In this document: positions 52,522 through 61,663 of the stretch, one piece after another
Numbering within the stretch: position 1 is the stretch's first letter
Layout of the letters: each line of letters begins with the position of its first letter
NCBI GenBank assembly: GCA_002238645.1
Contig: MPMT01000014.1
Span: forward strand, 1 to 64,000
Length of the DNA stretch: 64,000 bases
Origin: Alphaproteobacteria bacterium bin52
Lineage (GTDB): Bacteria > Pseudomonadota > Alphaproteobacteria > Thalassobaculales > Thalassobaculaceae
Reading direction: 5' to 3'
Notes under the pieces: generated by a model
The model's database searches: none
Told to the model about the DNA's origin: nothing
Seen by the model: the letters and a program-made list of their open reading frames with translations, nothing else
Position numbers and translations under genes: made by a program

Positions 52522-55500
52522 TTACGGATCCCGCTCCCGGGCGCGTCCGTAACCGCCGGCTCCGCTGGTGCGGATGCTGACCACGTCGCCACGCACGAGT
52601 GTGCGAATTTCCTTCGAGCCGAGGCGTTCGGCATTGCCGTGGGGATTGAGCACGGTTTCTCCGAGCGCCCCGGGCTCACCGCCGAACACGCCCCAGGGCC
52701 GGCTTTCGTGCCGGTCACCAAGCAGCGTGAGCACGCCTTCCCCGGCCAGCAGCTCTATGTCCTTGCGCAGGCCCATGCCTCCGCGGTGGCGGCCCGCACC
52801 ACCCGTGCCGTCGAGCAGCTCAAGCCGGTGGATCAGCACCGGCGCATTGGTCTCGTGCACCTCCACCGGGATGTTCGAGCAGTTCATCACCGGGCTCAGA
52901 CCCTCCGGCCCGTCGCTGTCCGCCCTTCCGCCGTAGCCGGCGAGGATCAGGTCGTAGAACACGTAGGACCTGCCTGTCCGCTCGTCGATCCCGCCGATGT
53001 TCGGATTGGACCAGTGACTGAACGCGCCCATCGCCCGGGCAGGCATGGCACGCGCCATGGCGCCGTTGATGGTGTCGAAGATACGCACCTGCAGTGCGGC
53101 CCTGCCGCCGGAGGCCGCCGGGAACCTCGGATTGAAGAAACTGCCTTCCCGTGCCACCAGCCGGATCGGCCGCATCGCACCCGCGTTCTGGGGGCTGAGC
53201 GGATCGCAGAAAACCTTGATCGCGAACAGCGTATAGGCGCGGGTATAGTTGATGTAGCTGTTGATAGCGGCCGGCACCTGGTCCGACGAGCGCGAGAAAT
53301 CGACCGTCACCTCGGTACCTTCAGGCCCCTCGCCAAAGGTAATGTCGACCCCGAACCGGATCGGTGGTGTTCCGGGTCCGTAGTCGTCCATCTGGTCGTC
53401 GAAGCTGTAGGTCCCGGGCGGCACGTTCGCGAGCGCAGCTCGCATGCGCGCCTCGCTGCGGTCGAGGATCTCGTCGAAGGCCTGTTCGACGGCCGGCTGG
53501 CCGTGGTCGCGAAACAGCTCGCGAAACCGCTCGGCAGCGGTGAGGTTGGCGGTGTGCTGCGCCATGATGTCGCCGCGCACCTTGTCCGGCACGCGGGTGT
53601 TGGCAAGCACCAGGGTCAGGATGTCGCGATCGATCTCGCCTTCCCGGCAGAAACGTACCGGCAGGATGCGGATGCCTTCCTGGAAGGCTTCGGTCACGCC
53701 ATGTACCTTCTGCGAACCGGGCGCAGCGCCTCCCACGTCCATCTGGTGGGCGGACGCAGCGACGTACCCGAGCAGTTTACCCGCCTCGAACACCGGCATC
53801 ACCTGGAAGATGTCAGGGAAATGTCCGGACCCCATCCAGCTGTCATTCAGCATGATGCTGTCGCCGGGCTTCAGCGTTTCCGGCGGGAACGCCTCGTTCA
53901 CGTGCCGGATGACAAACGGCATGGAGCCAAGATGGCCCGGCGAAAAGCTGCCCTGCGAGATCATCCGTCCGCGGGCATCGAACACGGCGGTCGAGAAGTC
54001 GTCTCCTTCCCTGACCGCCTCGCTGAAGGCGGTATGCCGCATGGTGGTGCCGAGTTCCTCGGCGATGGAGACGATGGTGTTCCAGATGACGGTGAAAGTG
54101 ACAGGGTCGACGTCTGCCGGTCGAGGCCCGGAGGCCGGCACGGTCTCTTTCTCCGCCTCCACCCCCGCGATGTCGATCAGCAGGTAGCCGCCCGGCCCCA
54201 GCCGGGCGCGGTCACCCGGCAGAACGAGAGTGGTCGCCTCGGCATCTTCCACGATGGCCGGTCCGGTGATAACCGTGTCGGGACCGATGGCCTCGCGGCG
54301 CCAGACGGCTGTCTCGATCATGCCGTCCGTCTCCGGGAACCAGGCCGGTCTCGTGCCCTGTGGCTCCCCGGTCGCCGACGTGCGCTTATCCCGGGCCAGC
54401 AGGCCGTGCGAACCCGGCACCACCGCGGCCAGCGCCCAGTCGACACCCTCGACCGCGCTGCTCCTGTCCTCGGTGTGGTACCGGGCCAGGTACGCGGCGC
54501 GAAACGCGTCCTCGCAGGCTTCGGTGAAACCGCAGCCGATCTGACCCGCCGGAATGTCAACGTGGATCTCGAATCCCTGACCCGCATGGCGCATGTAGGC
54601 AAACCGCCGGAATTCCGGGCTCGCGGCACCTGGCAGTCGGGCCAGTTCTTCTGCGAGCCGTGCCTCGAGTCCGTCGTAAATGGCCGCGATATCTCCAGGC
54701 GAGGCCTCGTCAAGGCGCAACAGCCGGGTCACGGACACGTCGAGCCGGCCGTCTGCCGCCAGCATGCCGACGGCGGATCCGACGCCCGCATCTCCCGGTA
54801 CAACGACCTGACGAACCCCCAGAGCCCGTGCGATCCGGGCTGCGTGCAGTGGTCCCGCACCCCCGAAGGCGACCAGCGCGTAGTTTCGCGGATCACGACC
54901 GCGTTCCACCGAGACGACCCGCAGGGCGTGTTCCATGTTGCCGGTCGCAACCAGGTGAACTCCCCACGCGGCCTCGGCCACCGACAGCCCGAGCGGTCCG
55001 GCGACTCGGCTGGCAAGTGCCGCCTCGGCCGCAGCCGGGTCGAGATCCATCGCTCCGCCGTTGAAGTACGACGGGTTGAGGTAGCCGAGTACCAGGTTCG
55101 CGTCGGTGACCGTCGGCCGCAGGCCACCGGTGCCATAACATGCGGGGCCAGGTTCCGCGCCCGCACTCTCCGGACCCACACGGATGGCGCCGTCCATCGC
55201 CACGGCGATGGAACCTCCACCGGCACCGATCTCGATCAGCTCGACCGCCGGAACGTTGACCGGCAGGCCAGATCCCTTCTTGAACCGCACCGGATCGACC
55301 TCGAAGACAGGCGCGATCGCCGGCTCGCCGTCGTCAACGGCGCCCAGCTTGGCGGTGGTCCCGCCCATGTCGAAACTGAGTACCCGGTCGGCGCCGATTT
55401 CCCGACCGACCCGGGCCGCGAGCAGCACGCCGGCGGCGGGACCGCTTTCGACAATGCGGACCGGGTATTCGCCGGCGAGCGTCGGCGAGACCAGTCCGCC

Positions 55501-56253
55501 GTTCGATTGCATGATCGACAGCTCGACATCCGCGAAATCCCCGGCCAACCGCCGCACGTAGGTGCCCACCAGCGGTTTGACGAAGCTGTTCGCCACGGTG
55601 GTGTTTGTACGTTCGTACTCCCGCAGCTTCGGTGACACCTCGACCGACAGGCTGAGGGCGGCACCCGGCATGCGCCGGGCGACCGCTTCACCGACCGCGC
55701 GTTCATGAACAGGGTTGGCGTAGGAATGGAGCAGCGCCACCGCGACCGCCTCGTAGCCCTCGACCGCGATACGCTCCAGCACCTCCTCGAGGTTCACGGC
55801 GTCCAGCGGCTCCAGCACCTCACCCTCGAAGTTCACCCGTTCGCGCACTTCGAAGATCTGCTCGCGCGGGATGAGAGGGTCGGGCTTGCGCATGTGCAGG
55901 TCGTAGGTCTCGTAGCGCTTCTGACGCCCGAGGATGAGCACATCCCGAAAGCCCCGCGTGGTGATCAGGGCCGTCTTCGCCCCACGCCGCTGAATGATGG
56001 CGTTTGTTGCGACCGTGGTGGCGTGAAGGAGCTGCCCGATGTCGGAGGTGCCGGCCTTCTCCAGCAGTTCCGGCAGGCCGTTTCTGACCGCCTCGGATGG
56101 ATCAGCGGGTGTCGACGGAACCTTGTGGACCGCGACACGGCCGGTCCTGCCGTCGTGGAGCACGAAATCGGTGAAGGTACCGCCAACGTCTATGCCGACG
56201 CGCACACTGCCCGCGCTTGTTCTGCCAGCCACCGGAAATCCCGTCCCAGTCAT
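52522..56253 (-). CDS. Fused HyuA-HyuB ATP-dependent hydantoinase/oxoprolinase-family enzyme
   Basis: A 1243-residue protein joining both halves of the hydantoinase/5-oxoprolinase family. HyuA part (about 1-690): VRVGIDVGGTFTDFVLHDG, LHATTVATNAIIQRRGAKTA, SFDMGGTTAKLGAVDDGEP, GAGGGSIA and ALVAFGGAGPLHAARIARAL. HyuB part (about 715-1240): PVTFTVIWNTIVSIAEELGT TMRHTAFSE, HLGSMPF, LNDSWMGSGHFPDIFQVMPV, GGRAALQVRIFD and TSGAGGYG. The family opens cyclic imides with ATP (5-oxoproline, N-methylhydantoin, acetophenone in related carboxylases). The downstream creatinase makes N-methylhydantoin, a creatinine breakdown product, a plausible substrate. 5-Oxoproline is the main alternative. Confidence 0.88.
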   Translation of the reverse strand: MTGTGFPVAGRTSAGSVRVGIDVGGTFTDFVLHDGRTGRVAVHKVPSTPADPSEAVRNGLPELLEKAGTSDIGQLLHATTVATNAIIQRRGAKTALITTRGFRDVLILGRQKRYETYDLHMRKPDPLIPREQIFEVRERVNFEGEVLEPLDAVNLEEVLERIAVEGYEAVAVALLHSYANPVHERAVGEAVARRMPGAALSLSVEVSPKLREYERTNTTVANSFVKPLVGTYVRRLAGDFADVELSIMQSNGGLVSPTLAGEYPVRIVESGPAAGVLLAARVGREIGADRVLSFDMGGTTAKLGAVDDGEPAIAPVFEVDPVRFKKGSGLPVNVPAVELIEIGAGGGSIAVAMDGAIRVGPESAGAEPGPACYGTGGLRPTVTDANLVLGYLNPSYFNGGAMDLDPAAAEAALASRVAGPLGLSVAEAAWGVHLVATGNMEHALRVVSVERGRDPRNYALVAFGGAGPLHAARIARALGVRQVVVPGDAGVGSAVGMLAADGRLDVSVTRLLRLDEASPGDIAAIYDGLEARLAEELARLPGAASPEFRRFAYMRHAGQGFEIHVDIPAGQIGCGFTEACEDAFRAAYLARYHTEDRSSAVEGVDWALAAVVPGSHGLLARDKRTSATGEPQGTRPAWFPETDGMIETAVWRREAIGPDTVITGPAIVEDAEATTLVLPGDRARLGPGGYLLIDIAGVEAEKETVPASGPRPADVDPVTFTVIWNTIVSIAEELGTTMRHTAFSEAVREGDDFSTAVFDARGRMISQGSFSPGHLGSMPFVIRHVNEAFPPETLKPGDSIMLNDSWMGSGHFPDIFQVMPVFEAGKLLGYVAASAHQMDVGGAAPGSQKVHGVTEAFQEGIRILPVRFCREGEIDRDILTLVLANTRVPDKVRGDIMAQHTANLTAAERFRELFRDHGQPAVEQAFDEILDRSEARMRAALANVPPGTYSFDDQMDDYGPGTPPIRFGVDITFGEGPEGTEVTVDFSRSSDQVPAAINSYINYTRAYTLFAIKVFCDPLSPQNAGAMRPIRLVAREGSFFNPRFPAASGGRAALQVRIFDTINGAMARAMPARAMGAFSHWSNPNIGGIDERTGRSYVFYDLILAGYGGRADSDGPEGLSPVMNCSNIPVEVHETNAPVLIHRLELLDGTGGAGRHRGGMGLRKDIELLAGEGVLTLLGDRHESRPWGVFGGEPGALGETVLNPHGNAERLGSKEIRTLVRGDVVSIRTSGAGGYGRARERDP

Positions 56254-56805
56254 GATCCGGACAGCGAATCAAGCATGAACCAGCCACCGGCCGCGCGGGA
56301 TCCGACTGTCCGGTGCGACTGTATCAGGGGTTGTCGAGACGGTCACTCGCACACGCGGTCCCGGATGCGTTGCTACAACCCGGGAGAGCGACCGGGGACT
56401 CGCTGCAGGGATTCCGCGCGCCAGCGCCTCCCTGAGCGCCGGTCGAGGTCTCCTTGCCGGCGAGGTTCCTTCCGGAGACAGAGGTATACTCCGCGCCGGG
56501 CATGAAGGTTCTCTCGATGCCGAAAACCGGTACCATCCCCGACACCGTGCAACCGGTCCCTGATTGCGGTGGCGCGACCGATCTGGCGTGAATGCGCCTG
56601 GTGCCCGAACGTGACGGCCATGGCGTGGCTGGCACCGCCCGGTCCCCGAAGGATCCCCCCGACGAGGTGATATCCGGGATCCGGCTCGGGCTTGTCTGGT
56701 GGTGACCCCGTTGACGTGCTCAGGCGGTATGCCGGCTGACCGGCGGCACCGCGGGCAGGACGCTGCGAGACACACGGGAGATACGACTTGACGAGAGGGA
56801 AAGCG
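56254..56805. promoter_or_regulatory. Divergent intergenic region, hydantoinase operon / secreted EEP protein
   Basis: A 552-base gap between divergent genes. No protein family, RNA or repeat was recognised in any frame. The promoter of the hydantoinase-creatinase operon should lie near its left end and that of the EEP gene near its right end; GAGAGGGA is the ribosome site before ATG 56806. Confidence 0.35.
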
Positions 56806-57705
56806 ATGTTCGTGCGTGGATATGCAGTACTGGCGTTGCTGGTCCTGTCAGCGGCGTCGCCGATGGCGGTCGCCGACGACCTGCGCATTGCCGCCTGGAA
56901 CCTGGAGCATCTGGACGACACCGATGGCGAAGGCTGCGTCGGACGCAAGCCTGCCGACTACGCCGCACTCGCCAGGCGCATCAGGGAACTTGAAGCCGAT
57001 ATCGTCGCGTTCCAGGAGGTCGAGAATGCGGCAGCGGCACAACGGGTGTTTCCGGTGTCCGAATGGCGAATCGAGATGTCACACCGGCCGCCGACAAGAC
57101 CGGGCCGCTCCTGCTGGCACAAGCCAGACGCACGGCTCGGTCATCTGGCGACAGGCTTCGCCGTGCGGCACGGAATTGCATACCGGCGCAACCCCGACCT
57201 GCAGGCTCTTGGCTCTCGAGATACGTTCCAGAGATGGGCGACCGACATCACGGTCACGGCAGGCGACCGGGATCTGCGCCTGCTGTCGGTTCATCTCAGG
57301 ACCGGGTGCTGGGGCACGGGGCAGGACGGTGACAGCCGGGCCCGGGAAGCCTGCGCGACCCTTCGCGGTCAGATCGAACACCTCAGGGACTGGGCCGACG
57401 CCAGGCGGACGCAGGGTACGGCTTTCGTGATACTCGGCGACTTCAACCGCCGCCTGACGCTTGCGGGAGACTGGGCCTGGCGGCGGCTGTCGTCGCCTGC
57501 AGCACCACTGCGCCTGCTGACCAGGGGCGTACCGTTCCGCTGCGATCCGCGTTACCCCGAGTTTATCGACCACATGGTGATCGGAGGCGGCGCGGAAGCG
57601 ATGTCGGTGACCGGTTCGTTCCGGGAGGTACCTGCGCAAGGTCCGCATCCCGATCACTGTGCGATAGCCGCGGAGTTCCGGCTCGGGCTGTCGAAACAAG
57701 ACTGA
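56806..57705 (+). CDS. Secreted endonuclease/exonuclease/phosphatase-fold protein
   Basis: A 299-residue exported protein: a signal peptide (MFVRGYAVLALLVLSAASPM, cleaved near VADD), then the EEP fold with LRIAAWNLEHLDD (Asn), DIVAFQEVENAAAAQRVF (metal-binding Glu), LLSVHLRTGCWGTGQDGDS (His), FVILGDFNRRLTLAGD (DxN) and GPHPDHCAIAAEF (terminal Asp-His). All catalytic positions are visible. It may cleave extracellular nucleic acid or phosphoesters. Extra Cys residues may form disulfides. It is a single gene on the plus strand. Confidence 0.87.
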   Translation: MFVRGYAVLALLVLSAASPMAVADDLRIAAWNLEHLDDTDGEGCVGRKPADYAALARRIRELEADIVAFQEVENAAAAQRVFPVSEWRIEMSHRPPTRPGRSCWHKPDARLGHLATGFAVRHGIAYRRNPDLQALGSRDTFQRWATDITVTAGDRDLRLLSVHLRTGCWGTGQDGDSRAREACATLRGQIEHLRDWADARRTQGTAFVILGDFNRRLTLAGDWAWRRLSSPAAPLRLLTRGVPFRCDPRYPEFIDHMVIGGGAEAMSVTGSFREVPAQGPHPDHCAIAAEFRLGLSKQD

Positions 57706-57941
57706 TCCGGGTAGCGGCGGTCAGCGGCACTAAGTGGCGACACGCGGACGACGGTAAAGGCATCGACCTTGCCGATACGGCCCAGTTCCACCCGCTCCAT
57801 GCCTTCCGAAAAGCAGGATACGCAGCGCAGCCGCGCGGGAAAGACGTGCACACCGCACGCGATGCGCGCCGGCTGACAGCGGACGCCACTGCGCGTTCCG
57901 GGCTCAGTGGTGATCCCGGGACCGGACCGGGAGGCCGGCAA
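57706..57941 (-). pseudogene. DUF35 zinc-ribbon/OB-fold gene remnant
   Basis: On the minus strand, about 57887-57735, a short frame reads GVHVFPARLRCVSCFSEGME RVELGRIGKVDAFTVVRVSP. This is the zinc-ribbon second half and OB-fold start of a DUF35 protein (usual pattern CxxCG..FPAR..CPxC...ME...L...G.xxSFTVV). The first Cys pair is disrupted (CQPARIAC, six residues apart), and the remainder of the OB fold is missing after the stop near 57654. It is too short to be functional. No thiolase partner is nearby. Confidence 0.4.
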
Positions 57942-58260
57942 TGGCGGGACGCCATGGCCACCCGCACAAGCGTCGAAGTGAAGCGTCGGCGTCGAGCCGA
58001 CGGATCCGCTCGCGTATGACCGTCGGATCCCGGTTCACCCTTGCAACAATGTCACGGCCGGCCCGTGCGGGAATTACCCCGCCCTGAAGCCGACACCGGA
58101 GTTCGGATACAGTCTTGAGCAAGGACATCCTGAAGATCATGTCCCGCTGTCATGACCGAGGTTCGGCAGCCCCAAACGACCATCGGACGGCCGCGCGCTC
58201 GTGCATTGTTGTCTGCTGCGGCGCAGGCCTCACCCGGTCCCGGCACGCAGGGACCGGTGC
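57942..58260. other. Gap without a supported gene
   Basis: About 320 bases upstream of the DUF35 remnant and downstream of the MFS gene. A minus-strand frame from 58140 (MIFRMSLLKTVSELRCRLQG) is open for 78 codons but matches nothing recognised. It may be further decay of the same lost gene cluster. Confidence 0.35.
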
Positions 58261-59529
58261 TTAACGCGCGCCTTCGCCGGTTCGCTGCCGCCGACCATGC
58301 CAGAGGATCAGGAGGCTTGCGAGCACATGCAGGCCTGCGAGGCCGAGGAGCGGTGCGTCGTAGGAGCCGCTCACATCGAAGAGCCAGCCGCTGGCTGCCG
58401 TCGCAAGGCCCGCCATGACGAACATGCCCGCTGCTGTCACACCGTACGCCGTGCCGTACCCGTCCTGTCCGAAGCTGTCCACCAGCAACAGCGGCGGCAG
58501 CATCACGACGCAGCCGATGACGAAACCGGCAATGGCGGAGGCGGCGAACAGCAATGCCGGCGGCTCGCCGGCGAGCAGCAACAACAGACCGGAGGCCTGA
58601 ACCAGGTAGCAGCCTGCGGCCAGGACCGGCAGCGGCAGGCGGACGCTCAATATCCCCAGCACAAATCGGCCCGCGGCCGCGCTCAGAGCGGCAATGCTGA
58701 CTGCGTAGGCCGCTGAGGACAGACCCAGAACGCCTTGCAGCAGCGGTATCTGGTGCATCAGGAACCCGACCTGCGCGCCGAGCGAGAGGCCGCTCGCCGA
58801 TGCAACGGTCCAGAACCGCACGCTGCCGAGAATTCGCCGCGCCGGGGTCACTCTTCGCATCGGATCGCCGGCGGCCGGCCCCGGTTCCCCCGCTGTTTCC
58901 CTGCCCTTCGGGGGGCGGAGCAGGAACGCTGCGACCGGCAGCACCGAGAGGACGAGCGCCACGCCCATGCCTGTCATGGCCAGGCCGAACCCGTATCTGG
59001 CCGAGACCCATGCCAGCAGCGGCGGCATGACCGCACCGCCGGCGCTGGCTCCCGTAAGCGCAATGCCAAGGGCAAGACCGAGGCGGTGCCTGAACCACGG
59101 CAGCAGGGCGGCACTGACCGCCATGGCTGCCAGACCGGGATAGGCGCTGCCCATCAGCGCGAAGATCGCGAAAAGCTGCCAGCGCTCCTCGAAGTACCCG
59201 GTCTCGAATGCCGCCAGCGCAAAGCAGCCCGCCGCCATGGCGAGCGCACCGTAAACCACCACCGGGCGCGCGCCGAAACGGTCGACAATCCGCCCCAGTA
59301 CGAGGCTGGCGGCCACATTCGCCAGCCAGAATACCGAAACGACGCTCGACAGCATGACGACCGACCAGCCGGTCGAACGGCCCAGCACGACCATGTAGAA
59401 ACCATGGCCGTAGAACCCGACACCCCAAGCGTAGAACGCCATGATGAAACCGCCAGCCGCCACCCACCAGCCACGGTACAGTCCGCGGCCGGGTTCAAGG
59501 TCGCTCCGCAGCTTCAAGTCGGGTGGCAA
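58261..59529 (-). CDS. Major facilitator superfamily transporter (monocarboxylate/OFA-like)
   Basis: A 422-residue membrane protein with 12 helices: GWWVAAGGFIMAFYAWGVGF YGHGFYMVVL at the N-terminus, VLGRIVDRFGARPVVVYGAL (motif A), LLPWFRHRLGLALGIALTGA SAGGAVMPPLLAW (OFA/MCT-type signature), a central loop, and VDSFGQDGYGTAYGVTAAG in the second half. It probably transports a small organic acid. The start is a TTG at 59529; the first ATG lies inside helix 1, so a non-ATG start is likely. Confidence 0.83.
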   Translation of the reverse strand: MPPDLKLRSDLEPGRGLYRGWWVAAGGFIMAFYAWGVGFYGHGFYMVVLGRSTGWSVVMLSSVVSVFWLANVAASLVLGRIVDRFGARPVVVYGALAMAAGCFALAAFETGYFEERWQLFAIFALMGSAYPGLAAMAVSAALLPWFRHRLGLALGIALTGASAGGAVMPPLLAWVSARYGFGLAMTGMGVALVLSVLPVAAFLLRPPKGRETAGEPGPAAGDPMRRVTPARRILGSVRFWTVASASGLSLGAQVGFLMHQIPLLQGVLGLSSAAYAVSIAALSAAAGRFVLGILSVRLPLPVLAAGCYLVQASGLLLLLAGEPPALLFAASAIAGFVIGCVVMLPPLLLVDSFGQDGYGTAYGVTAAGMFVMAGLATAASGWLFDVSGSYDAPLLGLAGLHVLASLLILWHGRRQRTGEGAR

Positions 59530-59559
59530 ACCGGGAACTGTGCCGTGCGCCGGAACGGT

Positions 59560-59931
59560 TCAGCACACATCGATGAGCCCGCTCGGCCGGTACCGTTCCC
59601 CGAACTGCCCGAGCACGGCCGTTCCGCCGGGCCCGACAGGGATCCAGGCGCCGAGCCCTTGGTTCGGGCGCCCCGCAAACCGGTCCGAGGCGTCGCGCGC
59701 CTTCGTCACGACCGCCATTGCCCCGCGCCCTCCGGCCCGGGGTGCCCGGCAGACATCGTTGTCGGTGAGCGTGTCGCCCCGTTCATGACGCATACCGAAG
59801 GCCTTCGGATACCCATGGAGTTCACGCGGTATCACCGTAGTGTCCGACCGGCCCTCGACTCCTGTCGTGATGCCCGGCGCGACACACGCGCACGATACCG
59901 CAAGGATCTGCAGGGCAATGGTCACTTGCAT
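59560..59931 (-). CDS. Possible small exported protein (123 aa), unknown
   Basis: The ATG at 59931 opens 123 codons beginning with a short hydrophobic segment (MQVTIALQILAVSCACVAPG) that could be a signal peptide, then TTVIPRELHGYPKAFGMRHE, DRFAGRPNQGLGAWIPVGPG and FGERYRPSGLIDVC. Two Cys in the mature part could pair. No family was recognised and the ribosome site is weak. The frame stays open upstream to 60303, but that part looks non-coding. It lies upstream of the MFS gene on the same strand. Treat as tentative. Confidence 0.4.
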   Translation of the reverse strand: MQVTIALQILAVSCACVAPGITTGVEGRSDTTVIPRELHGYPKAFGMRHERGDTLTDNDVCRAPRAGGRGAMAVVTKARDASDRFAGRPNQGLGAWIPVGPGGTAVLGQFGERYRPSGLIDVC

Positions 59932-60355
59932 GGTTATCCATCGGCCATCGTGTGCTCGCAACTTCTCCGATTGCAATCGGAGCAGGACATGGTCGACCTC
60001 CAGGATACGGAACGGGAAACGCGTCCCGCACCCGACGCAATCGCCCCCACGGCGGCGGCGAGGCGTTCGCACCGGCGCGGGGCCTTGAGCGCCCACGCAT
60101 CCGTTCCCCTGCTCCGGAGCCCTGGCGATCCACCCGTTCACGGGCCGAACGGCGAGCTGCAGGCACCCAATACCCGCCCGGGGTCGTTGCGGATCGTTCC
60201 CCATCCGGCAGCGCAAGTGCCTGGCGTCCCCTGCGGCATTCGGAAAAGCGGCCAGGGCCCTCACACAGGCCTGCGCCGGCGACAGGGGACAGGTAACGTC
60301 CATGCCGCACGCCCCCCCTGCTGCGGTACCGAATCCGGCATGACCCGGCTCGCCC
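59932..60355. other. Intergenic region, nothing recognised
   Basis: About 420 bases between the tentative small gene and the 3' end of dctM. Open frames exist on both strands only because of high GC; none resembles a protein family. No terminator with a T-run was seen after dctM. Confidence 0.35.
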
Positions 60356-61663
60356 TTACATCAGGGACGGCAGGGCGAGACTGATTTCCGGGAAGGCAAC
60401 CAGCAGCGCCAGCGCCAGGATATCGATGGCGATGAACGGCATGACGCCGGCAAACACCTCCTCGAGCCTGAGCGGGATCGGCGAGGCGCTGCGCACAACA
60501 TAGACATTGAGCCCGACCGGCGGCGTGATCAGGGAGACCTCCGCGAGCTTGATGGCGATCACGCCGAGCCAGATCGGATCGAACCCCGCCCCCGTCAGGA
60601 TCGGGAACATCACCGGGAGCGTGATCACCATGATTGCGATCGGGTCGATCAGCATTCCCAGCACCAGGTAGATCGCCGCGAACGCGAACAGGTAGGTATA
60701 CTTGCCGAGTTCGAGAGCGAGCAGCGCGTCGGTGATGTCGGTGACGATCCCGGTGTAGGTCAGGTAGCGGGCGAAGATGATGCCGCCGATCACGATGATG
60801 AAGATCGACGAGGTCGTGACCCCGGCGTCCTTGAAGGTGTCAACGGTGGTCCTGCGATTGAGACGGCCCTTCAGGACCACGATCACGAAGGCACCGAAGG
60901 CGCCGATGGCACCGGCATAGGTGGGCACGAAAAAGCCGGTGTAGATGCCGCCGATGACCAGCAGGAACAGGAAGGCAATCCCCCACACGCCGTAGAGCGA
61001 GCGCCAGCGCTCCCGCCAGGACACCTTGATCTCGGATCGGGGCGCAAGCTGGGGAAACCTCCTGGCAATCCCGTAGATCCCGCCCATGTAGAGCCCGGCC
61101 GACATCAGTCCCGGCACCAGTCCGGCAACCAGCAGCATGGCAACCGACTGCTCGGTCAGGATGGCGTAGATCACCATCAGGATGCTGGGCGGGATCAGCG
61201 ATGCGAGGGTCCCGGATGCGGCAATGCACCCGGCGCTCAGACGACGGTCGTAACCGAAGGCGGTCATCTGCGGCAGCGCCATCTTGGTAAACACCGCGGC
61301 GTTGACCACCGTCGAGCCGCTCGCCGCACCGAATGCCGCGGAGGCCAGGGTGGTCGCCATCGCAAGTCCGCCGGGCAGGCGCCCCAGCCAGTTGTAGGCG
61401 GCACGGTAGAGATCGGTGGTGAGCCCCGCCTGCGTCGCAAGCGATCCCATCAGGATGAACAGCGGGATGACCGCGAGTGTAAACGAGTTGGTCGTGCTGA
61501 ACGGGATGGTGGCAAGCTGGGCGAACGCGGCGTCGGGACCGATGGCAAGCCAGGTACCGAGCACCCCCGCAAGACCCAGACCCACACCGATGTGAACGCC
61601 TGCCGCCAGCATGACGGCAAGCACAAGACCGACGACGACCCCGACTGTACCCGGGTCGATCAC
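60356..61663 (-). CDS. dctM: TRAP transporter large membrane subunit (DctM)
   Basis: A 435-residue membrane subunit with about 12 helices, the sodium-coupled translocation subunit of a TRAP uptake system. Conserved elements are FSTTNSFTLAVIPLFILMGS LATQAGL, FGAASGSTVVNAAVFTKMAL PQM, CIAASGTLASLIPPSILMVI YAILTEQSV and EVSLITPPVGLNVYVVRSAS. The length is normal for the family. The GTG start overlaps the dctQ stop (GTGA). It is the last gene of the dctP-dctQ-dctM operon. Confidence 0.93.
   Translation of the reverse strand: MIDPGTVGVVVGLVLAVMLAAGVHIGVGLGLAGVLGTWLAIGPDAAFAQLATIPFSTTNSFTLAVIPLFILMGSLATQAGLTTDLYRAAYNWLGRLPGGLAMATTLASAAFGAASGSTVVNAAVFTKMALPQMTAFGYDRRLSAGCIAASGTLASLIPPSILMVIYAILTEQSVAMLLVAGLVPGLMSAGLYMGGIYGIARRFPQLAPRSEIKVSWRERWRSLYGVWGIAFLFLLVIGGIYTGFFVPTYAGAIGAFGAFVIVVLKGRLNRRTTVDTFKDAGVTTSSIFIIVIGGIIFARYLTYTGIVTDITDALLALELGKYTYLFAFAAIYLVLGMLIDPIAIMVITLPVMFPILTGAGFDPIWLGVIAIKLAEVSLITPPVGLNVYVVRSASPIPLRLEEVFAGVMPFIAIDILALALLVAFPEISLALPSLM

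Noticed and set aside
51865-55635. A plus-strand open frame of about 1250 codons
   Set aside because: It is antisense to the creatinase and fused HyuAB genes, whose motifs are clear. Long antisense frames are common in DNA this rich in GC.
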